In this document: in pieces, positions 1-8,604 of the stretch
How the letters are laid out: every line of letters starts with the position of its first letter
Position numbering within the stretch: position 1 is the stretch's first letter
Source: Roseateles hydrophilus
Lineage (GTDB): Bacteria; Pseudomonadota; Gammaproteobacteria; Burkholderiales; Burkholderiaceae_C
DNA: 64,000 bases
Direction: 5' to 3'
NCBI RefSeq assembly: GCF_026712245.1
Contig: NZ_JAPPUY010000002.1
Coordinates: 806,001 to 870,000, forward strand
Made by a program: the position numbers and the translations under genes
Notes under the pieces: generated by a model
The model's input: only the letters and a program-made list of their open reading frames with translations
What the model was told of the DNA's origin: nothing
Database searches by the model: none

Positions 1-1326
1 CCCGACCCCGGCGTCATCGAGGTCAACATCCACCCGGCCCACAACTGGGGCGAGCTGGTGCAGCACACCGAGTTCCTGTACGAGGCCGCGCGGCAGACGC
101 GCCTGTCCAGCGAGAAGTTCATGATCGACGGCCGCCACAGCGGCACTGGCGGCGGCAACCACTTCGTGCTGGGGGGCGCGACGCCGGCCGACTCGCCCTT
201 CCTGCGCCGGCCGTCGCTGCTCGCGTCGCTGCTGGCCTACTGGCACAACCACCCCAGCCTGAGCTATTTGTTCAGCGGCCTCTTCATCGGCCCGACCAGC
301 CAGGCGCCGCGCGTGGACGAGGCGCGCAACGACCAGCTGCGCGAGCTGGAGATCGCGCTGGCGGAGATCCACAAGCTGGCCGAGCGCCACGGTGAGGCTG
401 TGCCGCCCTGGCTGATCGATCGCACGCTGCGCAACGTGCTGGTGGACGTGACCGGCAACACGCACCGCAGCGAGTTCTGCATCGACAAGCTGTACTCGCC
501 CGACTCCACGACCGGCCGCCTGGGCCTGCTGGAGCTGCGCGCTTTCGAGATGCCGCCGCATGCGCGCATGAGCATCGTGCAGCAGCTGCTGCTGCGCGCG
601 CTGATCGCGCGCTTCTGGAAAGCGCCCTACCGCGCGCCGCTGGTGCGCTGGGGCACCGAGCTGCACGACCGCTGGCTGCTGCCGCACTTCGTGCGCGAGG
701 ACTTCGCCGACGTCACGCAGGACATGCAGGACGCCGGCTACGCGCTGGATGCCGCCTGGTTCGCGCCGCATGTCGAGTTCCGCTTCCCCAAGCTGGGCGA
801 GTTCGCTGCGCGCGGCGTGCATGTCACGCTGCGCAGTGCGCTGGAACCCTGGCATGTGATGGGCGAGGAGGGCTCGGCCGGCGGCACGGTGCGCTATGTG
901 GACGCATCGCTGGAGCGGCTGGAGGTGCATGTCAGCGGCCTCGTGGACCCGCGCCACCGCATCACCGTCAACGGCCAGCCGCTGCCGCTGCAGCCCACCG
1001 GCCGCGTCGGCGAGTTCGTGGCTGGCGTGCGCTACCGCGCGTGGCTGCCGCCGTCGGCGCTGCATCCCACCATTGGCATCCACGCGCCACTGACGCTGGA
1101 CCTCGTCGACACCTGGCAGCAGAAATCGCTGGGCGGCTGCCGCTACTTCGTCGCCCACCCGGGTGGCCGCAACTACGCGACGCTGCCCGTCAATGCCTAC
1201 GAGGCCGAGAGCCGCCGCCTGGCGCGCTTCACGTCGCACGGCCACACGCCGGGTCGCGTCGAGGTGGGCGAGCCGAAGCGCAGCCTGGAGTTCCCGTTCA
1301 CGCTGGATCTGCGCAAGGCAAACTAG
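1..1326 (+). CDS. DUF2126 protein, C-terminal part (partial, 5' end outside window)
   Basis: The frame is open from base 1, so only the last 441 residues are present. Motifs such as [12 protein letters not shown], the [10 protein letters not shown] segment and [15 protein letters not shown] match what I know of the C-terminal domain of DUF2126 proteins (COG4196 type), which normally carry a transglutaminase-like domain at the N-terminus. That C-terminal region has been suggested to resemble a glutamine-synthetase-type carboxylate-amine ligase, which would fit an ATP-dependent peptide-bond-forming role; no biochemical function is established. It heads a same-strand cluster with an alpha/beta hydrolase, an ATP-grasp/alpha-E protein and a second transglutaminase-like protein. 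The family call is fairly sure; the ligase role is inference. Confidence 0.8.
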   Translation, partial: PDPGVIEVNIHPAHNWGELVQHTEFLYEAARQTRLSSEKFMIDGRHSGTGGGNHFVLGGATPADSPFLRRPSLLASLLAYWHNHPSLSYLFSGLFIGPTSQAPRVDEARNDQLRELEIALAEIHKLAERHGEAVPPWLIDRTLRNVLVDVTGNTHRSEFCIDKLYSPDSTTGRLGLLELRAFEMPPHARMSIVQQLLLRALIARFWKAPYRAPLVRWGTELHDRWLLPHFVREDFADVTQDMQDAGYALDAAWFAPHVEFRFPKLGEFAARGVHVTLRSALEPWHVMGEEGSAGGTVRYVDASLERLEVHVSGLVDPRHRITVNGQPLPLQPTGRVGEFVAGVRYRAWLPPSALHPTIGIHAPLTLDLVDTWQQKSLGGCRYFVAHPGGRNYATLPVNAYEAESRRLARFTSHGHTPGRVEVGEPKRSLEFPFTLDLRKAN

Positions 1327-1337
1327 CGGAAACGACA

Positions 1338-1411
1338 GCCCCCACGCCCGCAGCTGCGAGCTGCCCCCCCAAGGTGGCGGTCAGTGGCTTCGGGCGGCCG
1401 GGCACCACTGA
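1338..1411 (+). repeat. Dispersed repeat, copy A
   Basis: An imperfect copy of the element at 47964-48036. The last 37 or so bases, from GTCAGTG to CCACTGA, are nearly identical in both, and the first 12 bases (GCCCCCACGC...) also match. It ends one base before the ATG of the alpha/beta hydrolase, as the other copy ends one base before lpxC. The arms TCAGTGG and CCACTGA can pair as a hairpin in front of the start codon. It occupies the space where a ribosome binding site would be expected, and none is visible. Confidence 0.6.
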
Positions 1412-1412
1412 A

Positions 1413-2258
1413 ATGCTGATCGAAATCCAACCTGGCGTCCGCCTCTTTGTCGACATCGAAGGCCTGGGCCACGAGCCCGTCGGCCGTGTGCTGAAGCAAA
1501 AGCCCACGCTGCTGCTCATCCACGGCGGCCCCGGCTTCGACCACACCGGCTTTCGGCCCTTCTTCAGCCGCTTCACCGACCTCTGCCAGGTCGTCTACTT
1601 CGACCAGCGCGGCCACGGCCGCAGCAGCCCGCGGCCGCTGGACGAGATGCGGCTGGACGTGTTCGCCGACGACATCGTGCGGCTGTGCGACAGGCTGGGC
1701 ATCGACAAGCCCATCGTGCTGGGCCAGAGCTTCGGCGGCTTCGTCGCGCAGCGCTATCTCGCGCGCCACCCGGCGCATGCGAGCAAGGTGGTGCTGTCCA
1801 GCACCTCGCACCACTTCGGCCTGGCGCGCAAGATCGAGCGCTTCGGCGCGCTGGGCGGGCCTGACGCTGCGCAGGCCACGCGCGACTTCTGGGAGCGCCC
1901 CGGCCCCGACACCTGGGCCGCCTACGAGCAGCATTGCCGCCATCTCTACAACACGCAGCCCAAGGCGCCGGATGCCGGCGGCTGGATGCAGTTCAAGCCC
2001 GACATCCTGTTCGAGCACACCCGCACCGAGCTGCCCGGCATGGACCTGCGGCCCGGCTTGGCGAACGTGCAATGCCCGGTGCTGGTGATGGCCGGCGAGG
2101 CCGACCCCGTCACGCCGCCCGAGGACGCGGCGGAGATTGCCGCGGCCATCCCGCCGCAGTGGCTGGCCGGCTTGGCGCGCTTCCCTGGTGTGGGCCATGG
2201 CGCGTGGCGCGACGACCCGGCCGCGGCCGAGCGCGTGCTGCGCGGTTTCCTCGCCTAG
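1413..2258 (+). CDS. Alpha/beta hydrolase, proline iminopeptidase-like
   Basis: A 281-residue alpha/beta-hydrolase fold protein. The HGGPG oxyanion motif lies near residue 33, the nucleophile elbow GQSFGG near residue 107, an acid in AGEADPVTPP and the catalytic His in GVGHG close to the C-terminus. HGGPG with GQSFGG is the pattern of the S33 proline iminopeptidase group, though lipases and esterases of this fold can look alike. The ATG at 1413 is chosen because the conserved fold begins at once; no Shine-Dalgarno is visible because a dispersed repeat fills the upstream space. It lies inside the DUF2126/ATP-grasp/transglutaminase cluster, so hydrolysis of a peptide or amide made by that system is a reasonable guess. 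Probably cytoplasmic, as no signal peptide is seen. Confidence 0.8.
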   Translation: MLIEIQPGVRLFVDIEGLGHEPVGRVLKQKPTLLLIHGGPGFDHTGFRPFFSRFTDLCQVVYFDQRGHGRSSPRPLDEMRLDVFADDIVRLCDRLGIDKPIVLGQSFGGFVAQRYLARHPAHASKVVLSSTSHHFGLARKIERFGALGGPDAAQATRDFWERPGPDTWAAYEQHCRHLYNTQPKAPDAGGWMQFKPDILFEHTRTELPGMDLRPGLANVQCPVLVMAGEADPVTPPEDAAEIAAAIPPQWLAGLARFPGVGHGAWRDDPAAAERVLRGFLA

Positions 2259-2267
2259 CGCCGGCCC

Positions 2268-2286
2268 GGGATTGCTTGACAATCCC
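2268..2286. promoter_or_regulatory. Inverted repeat ahead of the ATP-grasp gene
   Basis: Perfect seven-base arms GGGATTG and CAATCCC flank a five-base centre in the 49-base gap between the hydrolase and the ATP-grasp gene. There is no T-run after it, so it does not read as a standard terminator. It could be an operator or an RNA hairpin; the role is unknown. Confidence 0.35.
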
Positions 2287-2307
2287 ACCCCTTCCTCGAC
2301 CCGCGCC

Positions 2308-4980
2308 ATGTCCGAGCCCACCCCCAGCCAGTGGAGCCTGCTCCCCGACGAGCCGGACGATGCCGGTGCGCCCGACCCGCTGGTGCTGGCGGCCGCCAGC
2401 GCGCTGCGCAGCCGTGACGGGCATTTCTACGAACTGACCGGGCACGTCAACCAGCCCGGCGAGCCGCAGCCGGGCCTGGCCCCGCGCTGGCAGCGCTTCT
2501 TCCAGGCCGGCGGCGCAGCGGGCTGGCAGGAGCTGTCGGCCAAGACGCTGCGCGTGCAGCGCCGCGTGCTGGAAGACGGCGCCAGCTACAACGTGCACAG
2601 CGACGCGCCGCCGCTGCCCGGCCAGGACGGCACCGAAGGCGCGCTGGCCCGGCACTGGCCGCTGGAGCTGCTGCCCATGCTCATCGAGCCGGGCGAGTGG
2701 CGCGACATCGAGGCCGGCATCCTGCAGCGGGCGCGGCTGCTGGAGGCCGTGATGGCCGACACCTACGGCGAGCGCCACCTGCTCAAGGAGGGGCTGCTGC
2801 CGGCGTCGCTGGTGCTGGCCCACCCGCAATACCTGCGTGCCATGCACGGCAGTCGCCCGCCCGGCGGCGTGCACCTGCACGTGCTGGCCTTCGACCTGAC
2901 CCGCGCCAGCGATGGGCACTGGCGCGTCGTGGGCCAGCGCACGCAGGCCGCATCGGGCCTGGGCTATGTGCTGGAGAACCGGCTCATCATTGCGCAGCAG
3001 TTCCCCGAGGCCTTCCGGCAGATGCAGGTGCAGCGGCTGGCCGCCAGCTACCGCGACTTCATCGAGGCGCTGGTCAAGCTGTCGCCGGCCGCTGAGCGCA
3101 GCGCCCAGGCGCGCGTGGCGCTGCTGACGCCCGGCCCGCGCAACGAGACCTACTTCGAGCAGGCCTTCCTGGCGCGCTACCTCGGCATCACGCTGGTGGA
3201 GGGCGCCGACCTGACCGTGCGCGCCGACAAGGTCTACCTGAAGACGCTGGCCGGCCTGGAGCGCGTGCACGTGCTGCTGCGCCGTGTCGACGACACCTGG
3301 CTGGACCCGCTGGAGCTGCGCCCGGAGTCCATCCTCGGCGTGCCCGGTCTGCTGCAGGCGGCGCGCGCGGGCGAGGTGGTCATCGCCAACGTGCCGGGCG
3401 CCGGCTGGCTGGAGAGCCCCGGCCTCACGGCTTTCTGGCCCGCCGTGGCCGAGCGCCTGCTGGGCGAGCCGCTGAAGCTGCCCGCCATCCAGAGCTGGTG
3501 GTGTGGCGAGGAGAGCGCCTGGCACACGCTGCGGCCGCGCCTGGCGGAGTTTGTCGTCGTGCCCACGTTCTCGGCCAGCACCACCACGCGCCACTTCGCG
3601 CCGGTGGTGGCGGCCGAGCTTGGCGAGCCCGAGCTGCAGGCGCTGGCCGCGCGCATCGATGCCGACCCCACGGCCTACACGCTGCAGGCCCGCGTCAAGC
3701 CCACCAAGCACCCGGTCTGGATGCGTGGCGCGCTGGACCCGCGTGTGGCCGTGCTGCGCGTGTTCGCGCTGACCGACGGGCAGGGCGGCTGGAAGGTGCT
3801 GCCCGGTGGCCTCACCCGCGTGGCGCCGCGCCGCGACCCGCTGGCCGACGCCTGGCTGTCCATCCAGCGCGGCAGCTTGAGCGCCGACACCTGGGTCATG
3901 ACCGACGGCGAGGTGGACCGCACCACGCTGCTGTCCCAGCCGCTGCAGGCCACCGATCTGCGCGACGCGCACTGGACTGTCACCAGCCGCGCCGCCGAGA
4001 ACCTGTTCTGGCTGGGCCGCTACACCGAGCGGGCCGAGAACAGCGCACGGCTGGCGCGCTATGTCATCGAGGCCAGCGTCATGGTGCAGCGCGGCGCCAT
4101 GCCGCCGCCCATGCTGCCGCTGCTGGACGCGCTGTCGCGCCGCCACGGGCTGGTGGGCGCCGCCGCGCCGCTGGCGCAGGACGACCCGCGCGGCTTCGAG
4201 CGCGCGCTGCTGGGCTCGCTGCTGCCGGGCTCGGGCATCAACAGCGTGGGCTGGAACCTGCGCGCCTTGCAGGGCTGCGCGCAGGCGCTGCGCGAGCGGC
4301 TGTCGCCGGAGGCCTGGCGCCTCATCCACGAGGCGGCGGCGCAGTTCGAGCAGCACCTGCGCGCCGTGCTGGACCGCCCGGCCCAAGCCCTGCCGATGAC
4401 CGATGTGCTCAACGTGCTGGCGCGCGCCGACACCCACCTGGCGGCGATCACCGGCGTGCAGACCGACCGCATGACCCGCGACGACGGCTGGCGGCTGTTG
4501 TCCATCGGCCGGCAGATCGAGCGGCTGTCCTTCCACGCCGAGGTGCTGGCCGAGGCCTTCGAGCAGACCGGCCCCGGCGCGCAGCCGCTGGCCCTCACCG
4601 AGGACGGCTTCGCGCTGCTGCTGGGGGTGTTCGACTCCACCATCACCTACCGCGCCCAGTTCCAGGCCCGCCGCGAGGCCGCGCCGCTGCTGCACCTGCT
4701 GGTGCACAACACCGACAACCCGCGTTCGCTGGCCTGGGTGGCCCGCACGCTGCGCGAGCGCTTCAACAAGCTGGCGCGCCACGACCCTGCCTGGGCCGCC
4801 GGTGTCGTGGGCGAGCTGCCTGTGCCCGAGGGCTGGCCGCTGGGCGAGCTGACGGCGTCGGCACCGCTGCTCGTGCAGCAGCTGCGCCGCGCGGCGGCGC
4901 AGGCCGGGGAGTTGTCGTCGGTGCTCAGCCACCGCTATTTCGCGCACGTCACCGGCGCTGAGCAACGGGTGTGGCAATGA
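2308..4980 (+). CDS. Circularly permuted ATP-grasp protein fused to alpha-E domain
   Basis: An 890-residue fusion of two families that are often separate neighbours. Residues about 1-520 resemble the circularly permuted ATP-grasp family (COG2308, DUF404/DUF407), with the segment GSRPPGGVHLHVL and the region around GPRNETYFEQAFLARYLG. From about residue 555 the alpha-helical alpha-E family (COG2307, DUF403) starts at SRAAENLFWLGRYTERAENS. ATP-grasp enzymes join a carboxylate to an amine or thiol through an acyl phosphate, and comparative work has proposed that this family makes peptides or peptide tags, but no substrate is known. The ATG at 2308 follows the hydrolase stop by 49 bases, and the 3' end overlaps the next gene by four bases, implying co-translation. 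The fusion itself implies that the two domains act together. Confidence 0.85.
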   Translation: MSEPTPSQWSLLPDEPDDAGAPDPLVLAAASALRSRDGHFYELTGHVNQPGEPQPGLAPRWQRFFQAGGAAGWQELSAKTLRVQRRVLEDGASYNVHSDAPPLPGQDGTEGALARHWPLELLPMLIEPGEWRDIEAGILQRARLLEAVMADTYGERHLLKEGLLPASLVLAHPQYLRAMHGSRPPGGVHLHVLAFDLTRASDGHWRVVGQRTQAASGLGYVLENRLIIAQQFPEAFRQMQVQRLAASYRDFIEALVKLSPAAERSAQARVALLTPGPRNETYFEQAFLARYLGITLVEGADLTVRADKVYLKTLAGLERVHVLLRRVDDTWLDPLELRPESILGVPGLLQAARAGEVVIANVPGAGWLESPGLTAFWPAVAERLLGEPLKLPAIQSWWCGEESAWHTLRPRLAEFVVVPTFSASTTTRHFAPVVAAELGEPELQALAARIDADPTAYTLQARVKPTKHPVWMRGALDPRVAVLRVFALTDGQGGWKVLPGGLTRVAPRRDPLADAWLSIQRGSLSADTWVMTDGEVDRTTLLSQPLQATDLRDAHWTVTSRAAENLFWLGRYTERAENSARLARYVIEASVMVQRGAMPPPMLPLLDALSRRHGLVGAAAPLAQDDPRGFERALLGSLLPGSGINSVGWNLRALQGCAQALRERLSPEAWRLIHEAAAQFEQHLRAVLDRPAQALPMTDVLNVLARADTHLAAITGVQTDRMTRDDGWRLLSIGRQIERLSFHAEVLAEAFEQTGPGAQPLALTEDGFALLLGVFDSTITYRAQFQARREAAPLLHLLVHNTDNPRSLAWVARTLRERFNKLARHDPAWAAGVVGELPVPEGWPLGELTASAPLLVQQLRRAAAQAGELSSVLSHRYFAHVTGAEQRVWQ

Positions 4981-5921
4981 GCGTGACGCTGTCTGTCCAC
5001 CACGTCACCGACTACACCTACGGGGCGCCGGTGGAGTGGGCGCACCACACCGCCTGCCTGGCGCCGCGCGAGACGCCCTGGCAGCGCGTGGCCGGCTGGC
5101 AGCTGTCCATCGACCCGCTGCCCGACGCCTGGGGCATCGAAGGCCTGGCGCTGGACGCCGCCGCGCTGGCGCCCCACCTGCGCCGCGACCCCTGGGGCAA
5201 CCGCCACCTGAGCTTCGGCCATGCGCGCGTGCACGAGGAGCTCAGCGTCGACAGCCGCTTCGTCGTCGAGCTGCAGGACCGTCCCGCCCCCGACCCCAAC
5301 CGCGGCCCGGCGTGGGAGGCCGTGGCGCTGGGCCTGCGCTACCGCGCCGGCCGCGGGCTGCAGGAGGCTGACGAATTCGCGCTGGCCTCGGCCTACACCG
5401 CGCCCGACGAGGCCCTGGCTGCCTATGCGCGCCGCGCCTTCCTGCCCAGCCGCACGCTGGCCGCGGCGGGGCTGGCGCTGATGCACCAGATCCACACCGA
5501 CCTGCGCTACCTGCCGCACAGCACGACGGTGGCCACGCGCGCGGCCGACGCGCTGGCGCAGCGCAGCGGCGTGTGCCAGGACTTTGCCCACGTCTTCATC
5601 GCCGCCTGCCGCGCGCTGGGCTTGGCGGCGCGCTATGTATCGGGCTACCTGCTGACACGGCCGCCGCCCGGCCAGCCCAAGCTGGTGGGGGCCGATGCAT
5701 CGCACGCCTGGGTGGAGCTGTGGTGCCCCGAGCAGGGCTGGCTGGCGCTGGATCCGACCAACGATGTGCCGGCCAACCTGGACCACGTGACGCTGGCCTG
5801 GGGGCGCGACTACGCGGACGTGGCGCCGCTGCGTGGGGTGCTGCGAGGCGGCGGCGTGGCGACGTTGAAGGTCGGCGTCACGGTGGAGCCGGTGTCGGGG
5901 GGGGTGAGCTCGCCTGGTTGA
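4977..5921 (+). CDS. Transglutaminase-like cysteine protein
   Basis: A 314-residue protein with the bacterial transglutaminase N-terminal beta region (VHHVTDYTYGAPV) followed by the papain-like transglutaminase core. The catalytic triad is visible: Cys in SGVCQDFAHVF, His in ASHAWVEL and Asp in WLALDPTND. Proteins of this group may cleave or transfer amide bonds. The ATG at 4977 overlaps the stop of the ATP-grasp/alpha-E gene (ATGA), and a GTG six bases upstream is a less likely start. With the upstream ligase-like proteins it completes a predicted system that builds and trims an unidentified peptide or isopeptide. No signal peptide is apparent, so a cytoplasmic location is likely. Confidence 0.85.
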   Translation: MSVTLSVHHVTDYTYGAPVEWAHHTACLAPRETPWQRVAGWQLSIDPLPDAWGIEGLALDAAALAPHLRRDPWGNRHLSFGHARVHEELSVDSRFVVELQDRPAPDPNRGPAWEAVALGLRYRAGRGLQEADEFALASAYTAPDEALAAYARRAFLPSRTLAAAGLALMHQIHTDLRYLPHSTTVATRAADALAQRSGVCQDFAHVFIAACRALGLAARYVSGYLLTRPPPGQPKLVGADASHAWVELWCPEQGWLALDPTNDVPANLDHVTLAWGRDYADVAPLRGVLRGGGVATLKVGVTVEPVSGGVSSPG

Positions 5922-5973
5922 AGGGTGGGTTCCCGCGGGAGGCCCATGCCGGGCCCGGATCCCGGCACCGCAC

Positions 5974-8499
5974 TCACGCGCTGGCGAAGAAGTGCCGACG
6001 GCGCCCGAGCGTCCAGGCCGCACCCAGCAGGCCCAGCAGCCACCAAACCGCCATCCCGCCGCCACCACCTCCGCCCGAGCTGCTGCTCGAGCCGCTTGTG
6101 GCCGTGCTGGCAGCCGACACCGTGAGCGTCTGCGTCTTGACCGCCTGCGCGCCCGCGCTGTCGGTCAGCGTCAGCTGCACCGTGAACGTGCCTGCCGCGC
6201 TGGTGGTGACGGTGGCGGTGGCGCCCGTCGTGCTGCCGCTGAACGCCGCGATGGCGCTGCCGCTGGTGATGCTCCACGCATAGCCGGTCAGCGTGCGCCC
6301 GGCCGGGGCGCTGGAGCCTGTGCTGTCCAGCGTCACGCTGTTGCCAGCGGTCACGGTCGTGGCCGAGGCGTTGATGCTGGCCGTCGGGCCCAGCGGCGTC
6401 ACGGTCACCGTGGTGCTGGCGCTGCCGGTCTGGCCCAGCGAGTCGGTGACGGTCAGCGTCACGGTGAAGCTGCCGCTGCTGCTGCCCAGCGTGCTGATGC
6501 TGGCCGTGGCGCCGTTGGTGGCCGTGGTGAACGTGGCCAGGCCAGCGGGCGTGGCGCTGACGCTCCACTGGTAGCTGGCGATGGCGAAGCCCGTGGCCGC
6601 CTTGGCGCTGCTGCCGTCGACGCTGACCGGCGTGCCGGCCGCCACGGCGCTGGCCGAGGCGACGATGCTCACGGTGGGCGCGGCCGGGGCGGTGAGCGTC
6701 AGCGTGCGGGTGGTGGCGGCTTGCTGGCCGGCGCTGTCGGTCACGGTGAGCTGCACGGTCACGCTGCCGACGCCGGTGGTCACCAGGCTGGCGGTGGCGG
6801 CATTGGTGGCGCCGCTGAAGCTGGCCAGGCCCGCGCCGGCCGTGATGCGCCAGGCCCAGCCGGTGATGCTGCGCGTGCCGGGCGCGGTGGAGCCGGCGGC
6901 GTCCAGCGTCACGGTGCTGCCGGCGGTCACCGTGGACGCGCTGGCGGTGATGCTGGCGGTCGGTGCCGCCGCGCTGGCCGCGGCCGTCACGGCCGCACCG
7001 ACGTCCAGCAGGCCGGCGCCGCAGGTGGAGGTGGTGCAGTAGCACTCGTCCTGCACGGTGCTGGTGGGGGCGCGGCAGGCGGGCACGCTGCTGCCCGCAG
7101 GTTGCGCGGGGAAGCTGCGTGCCGTGCTCTGCAGCAGCGACTTGATCTGCGCCGGCTTCAGCGACGGGTTGACCGACAGCATCAGCGCCGCAGCGCCCGA
7201 CACCATGGGCGCCGCAAAGCTGGTGCCCACCGAGTAGTTGCTGCTGTTGCTGTAGCCGTGCGTGCTGGCGGTGCTGGTGCCGCTGTTGGTGGCGGTGAGG
7301 ATGGGGTAGAGGCAGGCGCCGCTGCTGTTGACGCAGTTGCCGGCGGGCGCGGCAATGGCCACCTCGGGGCCCAGGCTGGAGAAGCCGACCTTGGTGCCGC
7401 TGTGGCGCACGCCGGCCACGGCGACGACGCCCGTGCAGTTGGCCGGCACGCTGACGGCCAGCCCTTCCTCGTTGCCGGCGGCGGCCACGACGGTGACGCC
7501 GGCCGCGATGAGCTGGTTGATGGCGTCCTGGTAGGCCGCGCTGCAACTGCCGCTGCCGCCCAGGCTGAGGTTGATGACCTTGGCCGGATTGGGGTTGGCG
7601 GTGGGCACGCTGGTCAGCCCGGCGGCCCACAGCATGCCGGCAATGATGTCGGAGTCGCTGCCGCCGCACTTGCCCAGCACGCGCACGGGCAGGATCTTCA
7701 CGTCATGCCCCACGCCCGCCATGCCGACGCCGTTGTTGGTGTGCGCGCCGATGATGCTGGACGTCTTGGTGCCGTGCCAGCTGCTGTTGGTGGCGGCGTG
7801 GCCGCTGCCGCATTGGTTGGCGGTGGTCCAGTCGCCGGGGTCGGTGGCGTCGCTGTCGCGGCCGCCGCCGTCACCGGCCGTGGTGGTCGAGGAGACGAAG
7901 TCGTAGCCGGCCACCAGCTTGGCCGACAGGTCGGGGTGGGTCAGCAGCACGCCGGTGTCCACGTCGGCGACGATGATGCTGGCCGAGCCGGTAGTCAGTG
8001 CCCAGGCACCGACCGCATTGATGGCGGACACCAGCGTGCTGTCCGGCGCCTGCAGGGTCCACTGCCCGGCCGCCAGTGCGGCGCTGCTGCTGGCGGGCAG
8101 CAGCGGGTCGTTGGGCAGGGCCAGCGGGTAGCGGCGCTCGTCGGGCACGGCGTACTCGACGTCGGCATCCTGCGCCAGCCGCGCGGCGAGCGCGGCGGAG
8201 GTGAGCGTCTTGTCGCCCCACACGACCTGGCTGCGCGCGTCGATCATGCGGCCGTCGCGCAGGGCCAGGCCTTGCCGGCCGGCCAGCGTGGCGGCCTGCT
8301 GCGGGCCGCGGTCGCCGCGGGCGCGGGCCTCGCGCATCAGCGGGCCCAGGGCCTTGAACTTGACGATGACGCGCGCGCCATCGGCGTCGGCCGTGGCGGC
8401 CTGGGCGGGCAGGGCGGCCAGCACCAGCGCGAGCAGGGCGATGGCGGCGATCAGCACGAGCAGCAGGGGCAGGCAAAGGCGGGGCGAGGGCAGGCGCAC
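5974..8499 (-). CDS. Secreted S8 family serine peptidase with PKD/Ig-like repeats and GlyGly-CTERM tail
   Basis: A subtilisin-like protease of 841 residues. The catalytic Asp lies in VADVDTGV (about residue 178), His in WHGTKTSS (about 241) and Ser in GTSFAAPMVSG (about 426). A hydrophobic signal segment ends near AQA at about residue 36, followed by a propeptide. After the catalytic domain come three related 85-95-residue modules, each beginning like PTASITASA, of PKD or Ig-like type. The tail has Ser/Gly-rich residues, a hydrophobic stretch and RRR, matching GlyGly-CTERM proteins, which rhombosortase processes for surface delivery. The GTG at 8499 is preferred over a GTG at 8580 because GGAG lies seven bases upstream and the signal peptide then starts at the N-terminus. 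It is monocistronic, facing away from the ATP-grasp cluster. Confidence 0.88.
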   Translation of the reverse strand: MRLPSPRLCLPLLLVLIAAIALLALVLAALPAQAATADADGARVIVKFKALGPLMREARARGDRGPQQAATLAGRQGLALRDGRMIDARSQVVWGDKTLTSAALAARLAQDADVEYAVPDERRYPLALPNDPLLPASSSAALAAGQWTLQAPDSTLVSAINAVGAWALTTGSASIIVADVDTGVLLTHPDLSAKLVAGYDFVSSTTTAGDGGGRDSDATDPGDWTTANQCGSGHAATNSSWHGTKTSSIIGAHTNNGVGMAGVGHDVKILPVRVLGKCGGSDSDIIAGMLWAAGLTSVPTANPNPAKVINLSLGGSGSCSAAYQDAINQLIAAGVTVVAAAGNEEGLAVSVPANCTGVVAVAGVRHSGTKVGFSSLGPEVAIAAPAGNCVNSSGACLYPILTATNSGTSTASTHGYSNSSNYSVGTSFAAPMVSGAAALMLSVNPSLKPAQIKSLLQSTARSFPAQPAGSSVPACRAPTSTVQDECYCTTSTCGAGLLDVGAAVTAAASAAAPTASITASASTVTAGSTVTLDAAGSTAPGTRSITGWAWRITAGAGLASFSGATNAATASLVTTGVGSVTVQLTVTDSAGQQAATTRTLTLTAPAAPTVSIVASASAVAAGTPVSVDGSSAKAATGFAIASYQWSVSATPAGLATFTTATNGATASISTLGSSSGSFTVTLTVTDSLGQTGSASTTVTVTPLGPTASINASATTVTAGNSVTLDSTGSSAPAGRTLTGYAWSITSGSAIAAFSGSTTGATATVTTSAAGTFTVQLTLTDSAGAQAVKTQTLTVSAASTATSGSSSSSGGGGGGGMAVWWLLGLLGAAWTLGRRRHFFASA

Positions 8500-8604
8500 G
8501 GCAGGGCTCCGGGGTGGACTGCCGCCATGCTCGGGCCACCCCGTATCCGGCTTGCGTACGTTCTGTGTCGCGGCGGACACATGACCGCCGCGTGACGCGC
8601 GCCC

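Noticed and set aside
2110..4977. Very long open frame antisense to the ATP-grasp/alpha-E gene
   Set aside because: Its product is Arg/His/Gln-rich low-complexity protein with no recognisable domain. It is the expected shadow of a GC-rich gene.
6100..6960. Repetitive DNA that might look like a tandem-repeat or CRISPR-like array
   Set aside because: The periodicity of roughly 90 codons comes from three PKD/Ig-like modules within the protease; there are no short identical repeats with unique spacers.
5992..8595. Long plus-strand frame opposite the S8 protease
   Set aside because: The translation is Gly/Ala/Arg-rich repeats without motifs, while the minus strand has a complete protease.
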